Shown: positions 21,877 to 35,112, numbered from the stretch's first letter. The stretch: DNA of 64,000 nucleotides from Spirogloea muscicola (GCA_009602725.1 WELB01000304.1:11288-75287); one strand, 5' to 3'. Translations and numbers: made by a program. The notes: a model not told the origin generated them from the sequence alone.

Positions 21877-24800
21877 ATGACGGCCAAGGTGGAGGCGCTG
21901 GCGGTGCTGCGCGCCGTAGCGCAGGGCCTGGCGGCGAAGCTCTACCGCCTGCGCCGCATCATGGACGGCGGCGGCGGTGGCGGCGGCGGCGGCGGCGAGC
22001 AGCAGCCGCGGGTGCCGCCGCTGGCCGTCCAGTGCGGCCTGCTGCCGGACGCGCCGCGCCTGCTGCACCACCTCGCGCGCGCCTTCCCCGACCACCCCCG
22101 CGACTGCCACCCCGAGAAGGTCAGCAGCCGCCATGGCCGCCACTGTGGCTAGCTAGCCATTGCCGTCGCCACCATTGAAGGTCGAGATGCATGGAGTGTG
22201 TATTGAGCGATGGAGGGCCTGAGTGGCCAAGTACAAGGCAAGCACGTTGGCAGATGTACACTATCGGCGATTGAGATCAGTGATCAATTGTGCAGGTAGG
22301 ATGGCGCTTGTTCAGATTTAAGATGTTTCGATCAGACATGCACTTCGGTTAGAGTCTCTTAGGCGTATCTTATCTAGAGTCTTTCCGGGGAAAGAGCACC
22401 AAGCTGGCCTTGCAAGCGGCTTGATATGCTATCTCTCTTGAAGTCTCTTAGCACAGTATCACAGTTAGGGTTTTAGGTCTAAGGTTTAGGGGTTTTCAGA
22501 TATGTTACACCAATATGGACCATTCGGGCCTATGCATTGCCACCGCCGCCGGCGCCTGTCGGCTTGGGGGCTCGCACGGCTGCTAAGTCATGACCGAGGG
22601 CTCGGTCCAGCAGACGACCGACGAGCTCCTTCATGCACGTTCACCTGGAGCTTGAACTCCTGCAATTTTATCTGGAACATTTGCCCTGATTGCCAGAACT
22701 CACTAATAGAGCAAGTGTTAAGAAAGAGCTGCATCTAACCTTAGTCTCAGCACGCTGCGCGCAACCAATTAACGTCGTAGCCAAGCGTTGCCAAGTGAGC
22801 GCTGCAGTAGGGCTGCATTACCGGTCAAAGCCGGTTGCCAGAAGGGTAGCAGCTGGGACTGGCAGCGCAACCTCGGTAGTTTGAGGCGGTTGATGCTGCG
22901 CCCGCACTGGCAGGTCGACCGAGACGCGCTGGACCACCTTCAGGAGGCAGCGCAGGAGTACTACGACTTGCTGGAGCCCTGGTATTTGGTATGCAGTTGC
23001 AGCAACTTGCGCGCAGCGCTGCCAGAGCCACCCAGAGCCCTGTTTCACGGTCTGTCGCCGTTGAACATTGTAGAAACATACGTACAATGTCAATTGACGA
23101 GTGCGCTCATGTGTTTGTACAATCTTCTAGGCCTAACCTGGAGTTCAAGCTCCTTCATTTGTTACTCTATATATTTTGAGCTTTGCTGGTGAGGCGCACG
23201 TTGTGCAAGGGCTTGGCCCTACCTTGAAGCAGCTCAAATTGTGCTCCATATAGGTCCTGTGGGAGGCAATGAGGCTACGGGAGCAGGCCGTGCGGCTCCT
23301 GTCGGCGCTTAGCAGTGGCATCACATCAGCCTCGGTGAGTTTCTCTGGAGGTCGTGGAAGACCACCCTTCTGCGCTCTTATGGCCTGGACCATCGTCTGC
23401 GTAACAGGCACGGCAGCTGCACCCGTTGCCCTAGATTTTCATGGATGAGGACCTACTAGGTCTTGCAGTCGACTTAGTATCTGGGTAGACCCTAGAATCT
23501 AGGGTTCATAGGCGCATGTAGGATGCTGGCTGGCCCAGATTAGCAGCATGTCCTTGTCTCAAGTAGTGAGCGGATGAAGCTGCGAGCTGCACAGCTGTCT
23601 GAGCGGGAGCAACTTATCTTAAAGTCTGGCCAGTGCAGGAGGCAATATAATCCCAGCCTTTTTGCACATGACCAGATTTTCCCAAGTTTAAGTCTGCCAC
23701 GAGCCAGCTGTGATAGCTCCAGTCAGTAGATCCACCTCAGTCAGTGGGGCACATTGCGCTTATGGAAGGGCAGTACTGCCGCCAACCACATGATAAAGAC
23801 TTCCTCATACCACGTGGTTGGCGCTGCGAGAGCACAAAGGATGTCCCCTGCAATTGCACATGCTCAGTGCTAGCTGGAGCCATTTTATTCGTGGTCGGCC
23901 ACAGGAAGGACTTTAGACAGGCAGCGGGCCTATAGCTCAACCTGACAAGGACAAGGCTTACGCATACCCAGGCTTGCAGACAGCCGCTGAGCCTCACCTC
24001 CGCGCTGTGTCGCAGTTTTATGCCAACCCGCTCTTCATGCGTGCCTGCATGGGCCTCCTCTGTGACTTCGCGCGCACCGTTGTCCTTGTTGCCAAGGTAG
24101 GCTCCACACCACCAGCCCATCTACTAGCTGGGCATGGATGCGCTTGTCCTTGCAGTCAGCGCGCAGCTATAGTTGTGGGCCGGCTTACGGGTTAGGCTGC
24201 ATCAGGGCTTATAACCAGGTTCAGAACACCAATTGATCACTAAGGATGGAGCGAAGCCCGTTGGCAAGTTCAGGACCAAATCACTTTGCTATACTGAAGC
24301 ACTGCTCATGCATGAAGCACTCATTGAACGTCCTGCACTGCTGCCCCAGGTTGGCGCGCCAATGCTGCTGCAGGTTTATGCGCTGCTGAGCGTATACGTG
24401 ACTGGCGGGAATGATCCCGCTGACTATATCAAGTATGCACTCTGCTGGTATCATCAGTGATCTGACATGCTGCGTGGTATTTGCTGTGTCCGATCCACCT
24501 ACCAGCAGACTGCAACAGTGCTACACTGACTAAGAAGTTTCATTTGACATACCACGCCCTCACCTCCAGGGTCGTGAGCTTCGCCCAAGTATGCAGTGCG
24601 CCGTTCAGGACTTTGCAGCTGGACCTGGAGAGCAGCGGGGCTCTCATCAGCGAGGTTTGTATCGAATGCGCGAGAACTTCGAAGTCAAAGCTGGCTTCGG
24701 TCTCTTGCAGAGTGGCCAGCTTGGGAGGGTCATTAGAATGGTCCTATACATGATACATCAAGGACCATTCACATTCTGGGGCAGCCGTCTACCATCTTGG

Positions 24801-27800
24801 GCTGCCATTGCAGCAAGATGGCCCTGATGCTGAACACTGGAGTGCCCACATACCCAAACCCTGAGGTTTTTGTGATTCCTAGACATGAATACAAGGCTCA
24901 TGCTCGCACTCGCTCATATGATTGCAGGCACTGAGGTCGGTTGTGCCTATTATTAACGCCACCGCCGAGATGGCGGCTTTCAAGGACGGCAGCACATTGC
25001 TGGCCCTTGTGACGGACGACCCAGCAACCACACTGGTCAGACAACACAGGCACAACTTGCAGCAGTGGAGAATGTGCAGAATCCGATATCTGACCTGTAC
25101 CAAGCCCCATTGCTGGATGGCCAATAGCAAGAGCAGTTGGATGCAAGCCTCAATGTTGTGACTACTTACTGACCCTGACTGCACATTGAAGTCTTTGTGC
25201 AACTCGCCGAGCCCAGCGGCTGCAGGACCTGGCTCACACACACGACTATAAGCAGTGGATGCTCCTTGGGTGTCTCATCCGGCCCTACGAGCTGCTCAGG
25301 GGCTACAAAGCCAGCACAGCTGCGGTACACTGCTTGTTGTGAACAATCATTCATAAAGGGCAAATAATAGGCGCTTCTATGCCTTGTTGTTGAAGCATCA
25401 GCCCTAAACGACGGAACTACAACTCAAAACTGAAAGTCCACGGGATCTTATCGTGCTCTCATTCTAGAAAGCACCGCCGTTCACTGCTCTGCAAGTGCTT
25501 CTGCAAATGTTAGATGGGGCTGCTCATTGTGCACAAAGGACCGCACATCAACAGTGAACGTTACAGCAAATACCATATACATCACTGACTTAAGCCTTTA
25601 CTATGGCCTTGTGCCGTGTCCTTCGACTTCAGGCCCTCCTGCAGGAGAACTTCATCCTTCCAGTGTTCCGAGACGAGGTGGGACCCAGTCTTCTAACAGC
25701 AGCTCAAAGTTTCACAACAAGAACTCTGCAGTATAACAAACCAACATCTGTGCGCAGGCTAATGTAAAGAAATGCCCGATGCATGTCAAGGCCAGGTGAC
25801 AGTGCTTGCATCAATCATCCCATTGCCTTGCTTCAGGTCATCCTCATACACGATGAGTACGCCCAGCACGTGCTACCCAAGGTGGCGGAGATGGGCAAGG
25901 CTGCCAAGGCTGCAAGGAGCCACAGCAAGGACATGGAGGCCCGCTACCGGCAGGCCAAGCGCAGCCACCGCCGGATCGGGTAGTGTACTCTACTGAGCAT
26001 ATTTCCCCTCCAACAATTGTCAAGCTGCAAGGAGCAATCCGGCAAGATAATGAAATGCACTCAACCTGTCAAGCCTGATATTGAACACATGTATCAGGTC
26101 ATGGTATTGTATATATACATACGTACTTCTAATTGAGGTCAACGGAGTCTTGCAGTCTCATGGACTTGCTTCTTGTCGGTTGCACGGATGGAAGTCAAGC
26201 GCAATGGTATCTATTGCCATTCTAGCTGGAAACTACCAATGTGATGCTCATTGGGGACTGTGCTGGACGGATCTCACAGGGAAGTGTACGATCTGGGCCT
26301 GAAGACCATGGCCGCCGTGCACTACCGGCAGCGAACCCTGCTGCATCACGAGCTCAGCAATCTCCTTGTCTACTTCTCCGACAATCTTCCACTACTCCCC
26401 ATTTCTTTCCAGGTCAGGCGTTTGTGATCACCAAGACCACGTACTCTTCCGATGCTTGAATACAGGGCTCATTTCAACTCCCATCCTTTTGGCAAGTCGA
26501 AGTATTAATTTTGCCATGCAGTATCATGATTGGCTGCTCTTGACATATTCGTCACTTGCGCAGATAATACTGGCTGCGCTGAGCATGGCGCATGAAGAGA
26601 TCCTTTGGTACTTTGAGCATGCAGGAGTGATCACAGCCCGCGATCATAAGACGTTGATCACAATCTCCGATCTTGTAAAGAGCTCCCCCACCCCCCTTAC
26701 GACCTCCCCTCTCGAACTTCCGCTTCCATGGATGGGCATAGACACGCATCTCTTAGCTTAGAGAAAGAACACAAAGAACACAATGAATCAATGTGGCACA
26801 CTGTGACAAATTGTGGTTGCCTGTACATTGCTGTGCTTGAAAGAGCCACTGGCACTGCCCATTGTTGCTCAGCTCTGGGCAGAGCATGCTCAATTAGTCT
26901 TTGGGGCTTACCCAGCTATCTGGCGAAGCCATCTGCTTGCATCAAAGTTAACATGAATTCACCGCTCGGGGCTGAAGTCTGATTGCTGCATTTGCTGCAC
27001 AGGAAATACCCGATCCTAGCGTGGGTTTCCTGCTTGATGTGGTGCATCAGCTGCACAGCTTGGCCCTTGAGCACTCCTCGCAGGATGGAGAGAGCCACGG
27101 TCGGGCTCCTGGCTCTTACCAGCAAGCTGGACACCATGGGGCCTCAGGTTGTGGCAGGCGAGGTTTTCGTTACCCGAGAGGTTAGCTTCTTCGCTTATCT
27201 GAAAGCCGTTAGAACACCGCTGTACAGGAAGCGCAATGCAGAGAGAAAAGGATTTGGTTGATTGAGTGGCTTGCTTTTGTTCTTGCAAGTTGTCCAGAAG
27301 ATGGCAGCGCCCTGCCAATACGGCCTTTCTTCCGTGCAGCTCTCCTGCCTAACATCCGATACAGGTGCACACCTCACAAGCAGATCCTTAACACCAGGTT
27401 GTTGCCGCCTTTGCAAGCAGTACTTGAGGCAGAGGCTCATGGGCAGCTTCCACAAGGCCCTCGAGGCAGCAGCAGTGATCGATGGAGCTGTGCAGAAGCC
27501 GTCCGTGGTGGAGGCGGCCCTCCACCGCCACGCTGCCATACTGAGTATGATCGAGGAGGTAAGGCTCATTAGCCAACACATGCTTAAGCTGACTCGACCT
27601 CAATGAGCAAATTTTGCCAGACCCGGAAGGCATAGCGACGTCGCTCATTGGGCACGTGCACCCTGTCAGTAGCTTTGCAAGATTGCCCATACCTGTCAAT
27701 AATTGGAGAAAACTTGCCAACAGTGTGTTGGGGCCTTCTGAGGGGTTCTCCAAGACCTCAGCTACCAAGTGCCGCCGCTTCAAAAAAACTTACTGCTCCA

Positions 27801-30549
27801 AAAAGGCTGTTTGAGATGGAAATGGAGTCCCTTACTTCACAAAGCTTGATCACCTCGTTGACGCAGACCACATCCTTGCAATTCTGCGATGCGTGGACCA
27901 TGGACGACAGCGCAGCCGCTCTCAGGGATCGAATGGCCGAGTGGCTGACCGACCAGGCACTCCAGCTTGCGCAGCCGCTGAGGAAGGATCTCGTCATTTC
28001 CTCTGAGGCGTCCCTTGTTACCGAGCTTGAGGCTTTCGTGCGTGTCTTCGGCCACGCGGGGCTCGAGGCCCTGGGCCTCAGGGCGGGTGCACTGCTGGAC
28101 GCACTGCTTGCACGCCTCAACACGGTCCTGGGCCGCAACCATGCCGCGCTGGCGCTGCTCGGTGACAGTGCAGGCCCCTCAGGCGCAGAGAAGCGCCAGT
28201 TGGCGATGAAGGCGAGCACCTTTTGCTGACTCCACCGATCGTCATGTGTCAGAGTCAGTCCTAAGACTGGTTATTTTGGGCTGCTAGTTTGCTTTTGGCT
28301 GTGTCACCTCCTCTCTAGCTCAGAGGGCAGACTGCAGACTAGACCTCAATCTCAAGACTTCCTGTGAGGTTTGCATGATATGTCATGACACATGCTGAAG
28401 TTGGCATACCTGTAATTGCAGCCAGCAGCTGAACGTAAGATGTGGGCCTAAAGCCAGGGTCGTATTGCAATTCTTTGGTTCACAACTTGTAGGGTAATGG
28501 GGACCTGCAACGGTTTCTAACAGCGCGTCTCTAGGCATGTCTTTACAACCTTACAGCATATTGACGGCCTTGCTGGTTTGGTGTGCCCGACCTTGCGCCC
28601 CCTTGCAGTCACTTGCGAGCTTGGAGCTCGGGCTGGCGCTGCTCATCGGGCTCGGTCAGTGGCTCGTCTGGCGCGATCTTGTCGCCGTGTCGGCCAGCCG
28701 CACCCTCTCAGGCTGCGCGCCGGCACTCCACCTCCTAGTCCAGTGGGTCAACCGGCACCTGCCAGCTGGGTCGCGTCCTGGAAATCTCTACCAGGACGTG
28801 CGCCTCGTTAAGCCTTTCCCCAAACTGTAAATTACAATATTGAAATCCATCTTCTCCTCCATCTGCTCTGCTCTTGTTCCAGTCCAAGCGCAATCATGGC
28901 CACTCTCACGTGGCGCTCCAGCAACTCTGGCATGCCTCTGAGAGCCTTCGTGCGTGCGCTCGGCTAGAATTGACGGCCTTTGGTGGTGCAGTCAGGAGCC
29001 AGTTGGAGACTGTGGTCTCCTTTGTTACCAGCTGGGAATGATCAAGTGTCGAAAGGTTTGTTGATTGCTAGAGTCACCTTAGCAATTATAAGACCGATAC
29101 GCAACGATTCTTGTGCAGGCAACTGGTGAGCTCGGCGATGCAATCCAGAAGCTGGCCTGCGGTGGAGCCCATCGAAGCTGGCACCTTCTGCCAAACCTCG
29201 GCGGTGCAGTCTTCGCGCTTGACCTCTGGGCTGACGCATGCATGGATGGTCATGCTCCTGCATTGACAAGGTGGGTGCTCCACAGTGCCAGCCCCAGCCC
29301 GGCAAGTGTATTCAGGACTTTGCAGGACCCTATAGTGGACCAGACAACCTGATATATGCTAGTATGTTTTCTTATGATCACAATCTGAATCTACACACAA
29401 TGGACGTCTAATCTTGACCTTTTGAGTCAACTCCACTCTAAGTAAGTCAGGGTAAGGCCGTGGGTCTCACTTGCTTCGAATGGATGCTGAGGTTGTAAAT
29501 TATACCTCAGTTTTGGGATTGGGAACACGAGTTTATGGTCCTGCCTGCGTATTATGGCTCTTCCTTGGGGCCACACAGGGCCATGACTGCAGTTTTGGAC
29601 ATGGCGCCCTCCGGAGCCCTAGCTGTGCTGCCATTGACCTCCGCAACCGCGGCGGGCGTCAGCGACGCGCCAAGCGGGGACCAGACGTGTGTGCGCATTG
29701 CAGCTGTGCTAACCCTTGCCCACCGTGTCCGGAGCAGGTGGGGATGTGAGCCTACTCGCTGGCCCGCTTCTGCATCTGTCCGCCCTCTGCCGCTGTCTTG
29801 CTTGTGGTCATGGATTGCGCACTGGCGCTCCTGCCGGTCCCAGCTGACTCGCCCAGTTGGGCCGCAGGGCGGCGCTGGAGCGCCGGCTGCTCTTCCTGGG
29901 CAGGCTAGCAGAGGCGTGCCCGGGCTTCCCGCATGGCGTCCTGGAGCGGCACCTCCCGCTGGCGCTCCTCACGTCCGTACGGCAGCAGCACCAGCAGCGG
30001 GTGGCAAGCATGACGGCGCCGATGGCGGCAGCAGCGACAGCTGCCTCACGGCGTGCTGCGGACTTGGAGGCGATGATCGACGGCGTATTCCAGGCCCCAG
30101 AGGTCGACAGGCTCGGCCGCAGAGGCGCTCATGGCAGCGGGGTTGAGGGCGGCAACCCGTTGGCACACGTAGGCGTGCTGCGGCCGACCAAGTCCTTAGG
30201 CAGCCATGAGCATGCTAGAAGTGGAGGCTACGTCGATGTTGGCAACAGCGAAGGAGATGGTACTGGCGATGCTGCCGGGCCGTCCGTGCTGGCTCGGAAG
30301 CTGCTGCGGTCGCTCTCCATCGGCGTGGCAGTGGGCGGCGGCGGCCAGACTCGGCCATCTCCAACTGCCAGTGAGCCGGGGGACGACGATGTGGCGAGTC
30401 TCAGCCCCAACGACACGCCCACCCCCAACAGCAGCCCAGCGGGGAGCGGCGGCGACAAGAGCAAGCAGCGCGCACGGTGGCCGCTCGCAAGCCCCCTGAG
30501 CTTCGGGCGGCGACGACCGCCGCAGAATAATGGTGCCAGCGGCTCCTGA
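21877..30549 (+). CDS. NAP1: NAP1/NCKAP1, SCAR/WAVE complex subunit (middle third absent)
   Basis: About 20 exons follow the plant NAP1 (GNARLED) order: 21877-22119, 22914-22988, 23254-23334, 24016-24096, 24350-24432, 24570-24654, 24928-25035, 25217-25324, 25633-25677, 25837-25979, 26280-26412, 26564-26674, 27003 to about 27146, 27418-27558, 27867-28211, 28609-28797, 28883-29023, 29119-29270, 29579-29737, 29868-30549. Landmarks: GLAAKLYRLRRIMD, HDYKQWMLLGCLIRPYELLR, EEILWYFEHAG, QKPSVVEAALHRHAAIL, ELEAFVRVFGHAGLEAL, ERRLLFLGRLAE. NAP1 links SCAR/WAVE to Rac-ROP signalling and Arp2/3 actin nucleation. The model is about 1,080 residues against about 1,400 in plants. The roughly 300 residues expected between the exons at 27003 and 27418 are not found in the 270 bases there. 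The intron after 28211 appears to use a GC donor. Exon ends at 27146 and 29023 are the least certain. Confidence 0.9.
21965..21999. repeat. GGC tract encoding poly-Gly in NAP1 exon 1
   Basis: GGC units inside the coding frame, right after RRIMD, where plant NAP1 has no such run. Confidence 0.85.
22192..22262 (-). repeat. Dispersed repeat B in NAP1 intron 1
   Basis: GTGTGTATTGAGCGATGGAG, GGCCTGAGTGGCCAAGTACA, AGGCAAGCACG: the minus-oriented repeat B core, located about 70 bases inside the intron. Confidence 0.65.
22461..22500 (+). repeat. Telomere-like TTTAGGG block in NAP1 intron 1
   Basis: GTTAGGGTTTTAGGTCTAAG then GTTTAGGGGTTTT; G-rich strand on the sense strand. Confidence 0.75.
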
Positions 30550-30965
30550 GGGAGGATGAGACTGTGCAAGCGAAGCTCCTCAGAAGGCTGACCGCCGGAG
30601 GCTGCCGCTCACACTAGGTCGCCATCCCTTGCCCCCATTGTCAAGAAGATGGTGGTGCCCGCACGTCACAGGCAAGCGCTTCTGGGAGGCGGACCAGCGC
30701 TGCACTGTGGTTGGCAAACTGCATGCAGATTCGCCAGCATCTCAACACAAGCAGGCTAGGGCTGCTCTGACGCACCTTGCCAGGCCATTGCGTCAGGAAT
30801 GCCCCACTTTGCATTGCCTGCGTGCACTTTCCTTGCCCGTGCAACGCCTGAGGATAGCTTTGTCAATTGAAAGGGCTGCAGCCATTCCTCTCAGGGGCCT
30901 AGGTTGCGTGCTCTCTCCAGCATTGCCACCCACGGTGCAGCGCTGGCAATGCAGCCCTGCATGAT

Positions 30966-31015
30966 GCTTAGGTTTTACGATTTAGGGGTTAAGGGTTTTA
31001 GGGTTCAGGGCTTAG
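30966..31015 (+). repeat. Telomere-like block downstream of NAP1
   Basis: TTAGGTTTTACGATTTAGGG then GTTAAGGGTTTTAGGGTTCA: degenerate TTTAGGG units outside any recognised intron. Confidence 0.75.
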
Positions 31016-31201
31016 TAATGCACTGGCACCCAGCACACGCTTTTCGGCAAGTCGATATCGGAGCCTGTCAAGTGCACAAGAGGCAGCCTGGCTCACCCAC
31101 ACTGGCTTTGGTTTGCCATGCGCGTGGCCCTGCTGCCGTCCGATGTTCGGACACTTGCTGGCAGCCGCTACTGAGCAGGACTGCGTAGCAGCAGGCGGTG
31201 G

Positions 31202-31273
31202 CGGCTTACACTCATGTACTGTACATGCCTTGTACTTGGCCGCTCTGTTGGTTACTGAACACACGTTCTTTCC
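31202..31273 (+). repeat. Dispersed repeat B, fragment
   Basis: CATGCCTTGTACTTGGCCGC then TCTGTTGGTTACTGAACACA; plus-oriented and shortened. Confidence 0.5.
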
Positions 31274-32119
31274 TATCTTGAAGCACTAGCTGGTAATGTC
31301 CAACTCAGAAGTGAAGTGAAAATGAGAGCTGAGGTGCAAGAGCTGGAGTGCAAGCTCTTCATTAAGGAGGCGACTCAATTTGTACAGCAAGATATATTGT
31401 AATAGATGCGGCAGGCCGGCGCCATTCACATGATTAGCACAGTACGAGAGCAGGGGGCGTTTGAGCAGCACGCCAATTATAAGATGGCAATAAGATGGCA
31501 CCCGCATTAAGGCTTGCTGAATGGGTCCAACAGCCAGCTGTGTCATCACAAGGAACAGATGGACTTCAGAAGTGAGGTTATTACGAGAATCGTCATTTGG
31601 GAAGCTGCTCCGTGCAAGAAGCACGGAGCAGCTTCAACAGACGACCATCAAGAACCCCGACAAGGTAATGACTGCATTCACTTAGTACTCATAAAACCTG
31701 GCCTTCTTCGACCAACATGCTTGCAGTCCACCACAGACGAGGGCAATGTATTGGCGCCTGTCCTTCCTTGTTTTGCAAATGAGGCACTCATCTCACATCG
31801 ATATTCTTCAGCTCGACTTTTGATGGGGCCAAACGTGATGCGAGCAACAGATGTTGTTTGTGACTATCCATTGAAACGTTCTGTCTGTTTCGTTGCTTGC
31901 CTATTCTGCTGAGTTGATTGCATTGGGCCTCTGATCAAGTAGTACACATGCTCTATCTCTACAGATACTGCACAAGGGCATCAGACAAGGAGACCTGGCA
32001 ACAAATAATGGCTGGATAAAAGTAATAAAGAGGCAAAACGAAAAATAAACAAAGGAAAATGACATGAAGTAAAATAAAGAAAAAGAGGCATGGTTGTAAG
32101 GCAACAATGACCAGCCCCG

Positions 32120-34250
32120 TCAAGACTGCAGCTGCTCCACCACGACAAGCTCCGAGGCTGGACGGACGACGCCCTCGACTTTGACAGTCGAGATGCAGAG
32201 GCGGCCGCCGTCCTCGGCCTGGATGACAAGGCCCTGGCGTGTGACCACGCCGGGCGTGCAGCTGCCCTCCATCTCCACCTGCACACCATCTGCGGCGGGC
32301 TCGCCTGCCAGCAAAGCCTGCGAGCCATAAAGCGTGGTCATGACGCCGTTGATGACGGCCCACGCACCGAGCGCACGATCGTTACCACGGATGAAGTTGT
32401 GCAGCGCCGCCGCCGGCTGCGCAAAATCTACGCGTGCAAGCTTGGGGTCCTTCCAGAGCGGGTCGTAGGACGCGCCCTCCTTGGGCTGAGCGATCCTGGG
32501 AGCTTCGCCCCGCGCGATGAGGTCCACCGCCTCGCCCATGGCCTTCACGCCCTCTGGGAACAGGAAGCGCTTGTCTGCAACACCAGTGAAGCTGGTCATC
32601 AGTTCATAAATGATTGATGGTGGGTGTAAGGTGTAGGCAACAAGCCAGGGGAACATCTAATTTAAAATAATTGCTGCTACATCTGACAACAATATGCAAC
32701 CTCGGCTGAAGGTTTGAGGCATGTATTGCATCGAGCATCAGTAAGGGGTGCCGCATCAGTAGCTACATGCAACTGCAGTAGCTGAAGATTGGGCACTTGA
32801 GGTGAACTCTATTGCTGTGAATAAACGATGCCATGCATTTTAAACAAGGCCACACCTCAATACTCACATTGAGATCTCAATATCACTTTCTCGAACGTGG
32901 TCAGCTAGCTTGCGAAGGCTGTGCCGATCAGAGACAGGTGTCCCTGATAGCAATGAGCCAGCCTATAGCTGTTGAAGGTGCAACTACCGGCCACTTACAC
33001 AAAGAGCTGACGGTGTCGTTGGGCTCAACGTCGCACTCTTTCTGCAGCAGGATGGGACCAGTGTCGAGGCCGTCGTCAGCCCAGAACACGATGAGGCCGG
33101 TCCTGCGGTCGCCCTCCATGAGAGTCCAATTGATGGCCGACGCACCGCGGTGGCGCGGCAGCAGCGACGGGTGATACACGATCGACCCATGCTTGCATGC
33201 ATCCGAGATCTGCACAAGCCGTGGCAAATGAAGGCAGTCAAAGTGAGGGCTTGGCAATTAGACAAAATTCAGTAAAGGTTTACAGCGTGCTGACTGCTGA
33301 CTGAAGGGTTCACAAGGGCAGGTTGTATGCAACGCCAAGTGAAGCTTGTAACATCACACAGGGGCCATTTGGGTAGTGGCTCTGCGCCTCACTGCTCTCA
33401 GGAGGGCACTGGCCTATGGCAGAACCTCGCATGTGTTTTGCAGTTTGAGAAGTGTCTGCCATTGGGACTTGGAAACACATGAATGACAGCGAGGGCATTA
33501 ACAAGGGGGACCCAAAGCAGCGGAGCTCGCTTTAGGTGCTGCTCCTTGGGAGTCTGAGCTTTGAGACGAAAATTCATGGCCGATTTAAGGTTGGGTTTGA
33601 GGTTTAGGATCAAAGCTTGGCGTGCGGTCACGAGGTGCGACTTGGGCAACGCCGTGGCCCTGGCTCACGAGGCTTGGGCGGCAACTAGAGCCGCGGATGG
33701 GCACACAGAGCTGTGCCGAGAGGGCGGACAATTGCTGCACCTCCATGGGGATGAACTGGGTGGCGAAGGCGAGCACGTTGAGCTCCGCGCCGACGGAGAG
33801 GTAGAGCGTCAGCACGTCCGGCGGCACGGCGCCGCCATCCTTCCTGGCGGCGCGCCACCGCTGGATCCGGTGGACCTGCGAGAATTGTGGTTATTGGTAG
33901 TGTTACATTAGATCAAGGGGACATGATGATAATGTACTGGGTTCGCCGACGGGCCGGTCGGCGCAGTGGCGCAGGAGTTGGGCCCTCTTCATGGTTGGCA
34001 CTAGGACCAGGCCAGGCAGCCATACGAGCTGACCATAGAGCTCGGGGTCCATGGCCGGCGGCGGCAGCGGCGTTCAGGGCCTATGGGATTTAGGTTTAAG
34101 GCTTAGGTCATAGACTTAGGGTTTTACTACGGAATTAGGGTTAGAACTAGGGTTTAGGGTGCTTGGCACGGCTGCCGGCCTGCCGGGGCGTGGCACACCG
34201 GGACGCCGTCGGCGGCGGCGGCGGCGGCGAGCGGGTCCTCGCGGCCGCCG
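32120..34250 (-). CDS. 10-formyltetrahydrofolate hydrolase (ALDH1L N-terminal type), stand-alone
   Basis: Exons 33875-33741, 33209-32999 and 32574-32120 join in phase. A GC-rich upstream exon (DGVPVCHAP, ending near 34184 or 34171) runs into the gap. The product matches the folate-hydrolase domain of 10-formyl-THF dehydrogenase: [34 protein letters not shown] with the catalytic His, [15 protein letters not shown] with the catalytic Asp, [11 protein letters not shown] and a formyltransferase C-terminal domain. It should release THF and formate from 10-formyl-THF. Animal ALDH1L continues into a carrier domain and an aldehyde dehydrogenase, but here a TGA follows VVVEQLQS and no such domain is seen downstream. 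Bacterial and plant PurU deformylase is a different family with an ACT domain. The intron next to the first exon contains telomere-like repeats. Confidence 0.85.
34081..34163 (+). repeat. Telomere-like block in hydrolase intron 1
   Basis: Degenerate TTTAGG/TTAGGG units on the + strand (CCCTAA in the sense of the gene), ending only about 10-20 bases from the probable splice donor. Confidence 0.8.
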
Positions 34251-35112
34251 NNNNNNNNNNNNNNNNNNNNNNNNNNNNNNNNNNNNNNNNNNNNNNNNNN
34301 NNNNNNNNNNNNNNNNNNNNNNNNNNNNNNNNNNNNNNNNNNNNNNNNNNNNNNNNNNNNNNNNNNNNNNNNNNNNNNNNNNNNNNNNNNNNNNNNNNNN
34401 NNNNNNNNNNNNNNNNNNNNNNNNNNNNNNNNNNNNNNNNNNNNNNNNNNNNNNNNNNNNNNNNNNNNNNNNNNNNNNNNNNNNNNNNNNNNNNNNNNNN
34501 NNNNNNNNNNNNNNNNNNNNNNNNNNNNNNNNNNNNNNNNNNNNNNNNNNNNNNNNNNNNNNNNNNNNNNNNNNNNNNNNNNNNNNNNNNNNNNNNNNNN
34601 NNNNNNNNNNNNNNNNNNNNNNNNNNNNNNNNNNNNNNNNNNNNNNNNNNNNNNNNNNNNNNNNNNNNNNNNNNNNNNNNNNNNNNNNNNNNNNNNNNNN
34701 NNNNNNNNNNNNNNNNNNNNNNNNNNNNNNNNNNNNNNNNNNNNNNNNNNNNNNNNNNNNNNNNNNNNNNNNNNNNNNNNNNNNNNNNNNNNNNNNNNNN
34801 NNNNNNNNNNNNNNNNNNNNNNNNNNNNNNNNNNNNNNNNNNNNNNNNNNNNNNNNNNNNNNNNNNNNNNNNNNNNNNNNNNNNNNNNNNNNNNNNNNNN
34901 NNNNNNNNNNNNNNNNNNNNNNNNNNNNNNNNNNNNNNNNNNNNNNNNNNNNNNNNNNNNNNNNNNNNNNNNNNNNNNNNNNNNNNNNNNNNNNNNNNNN
35001 NNNNNNNNNNNNNNNNNNNNNNNNNNNNNNNNNNNNNNNNNNNNNNNNNNNNNNNNNNNNNNNNNNNNNNNNNNNNNNNNNNNNNNNNNNNNNNNNNNNN
35101 NNNNNNNNNNNN
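34251..35112. other. Assembly gap, 862 N
   Basis: Flanked on both sides by CGG/GCC-rich sequence. It probably hides the 5' ends of the hydrolase gene (-) and of the next gene (+). Confidence 0.98.

Larger units (their letters stand above)
30550..32119. other. Spacer between NAP1 and the formyl-THF hydrolase
   Basis: No gene is recognised. The NAP1 3' flank lies at the left, a telomere-like block at 30966-31015 and a repeat B copy at 31202-31273. The right half (31290-32100) is AT-richer with only short incidental frames. Confidence 0.45.
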
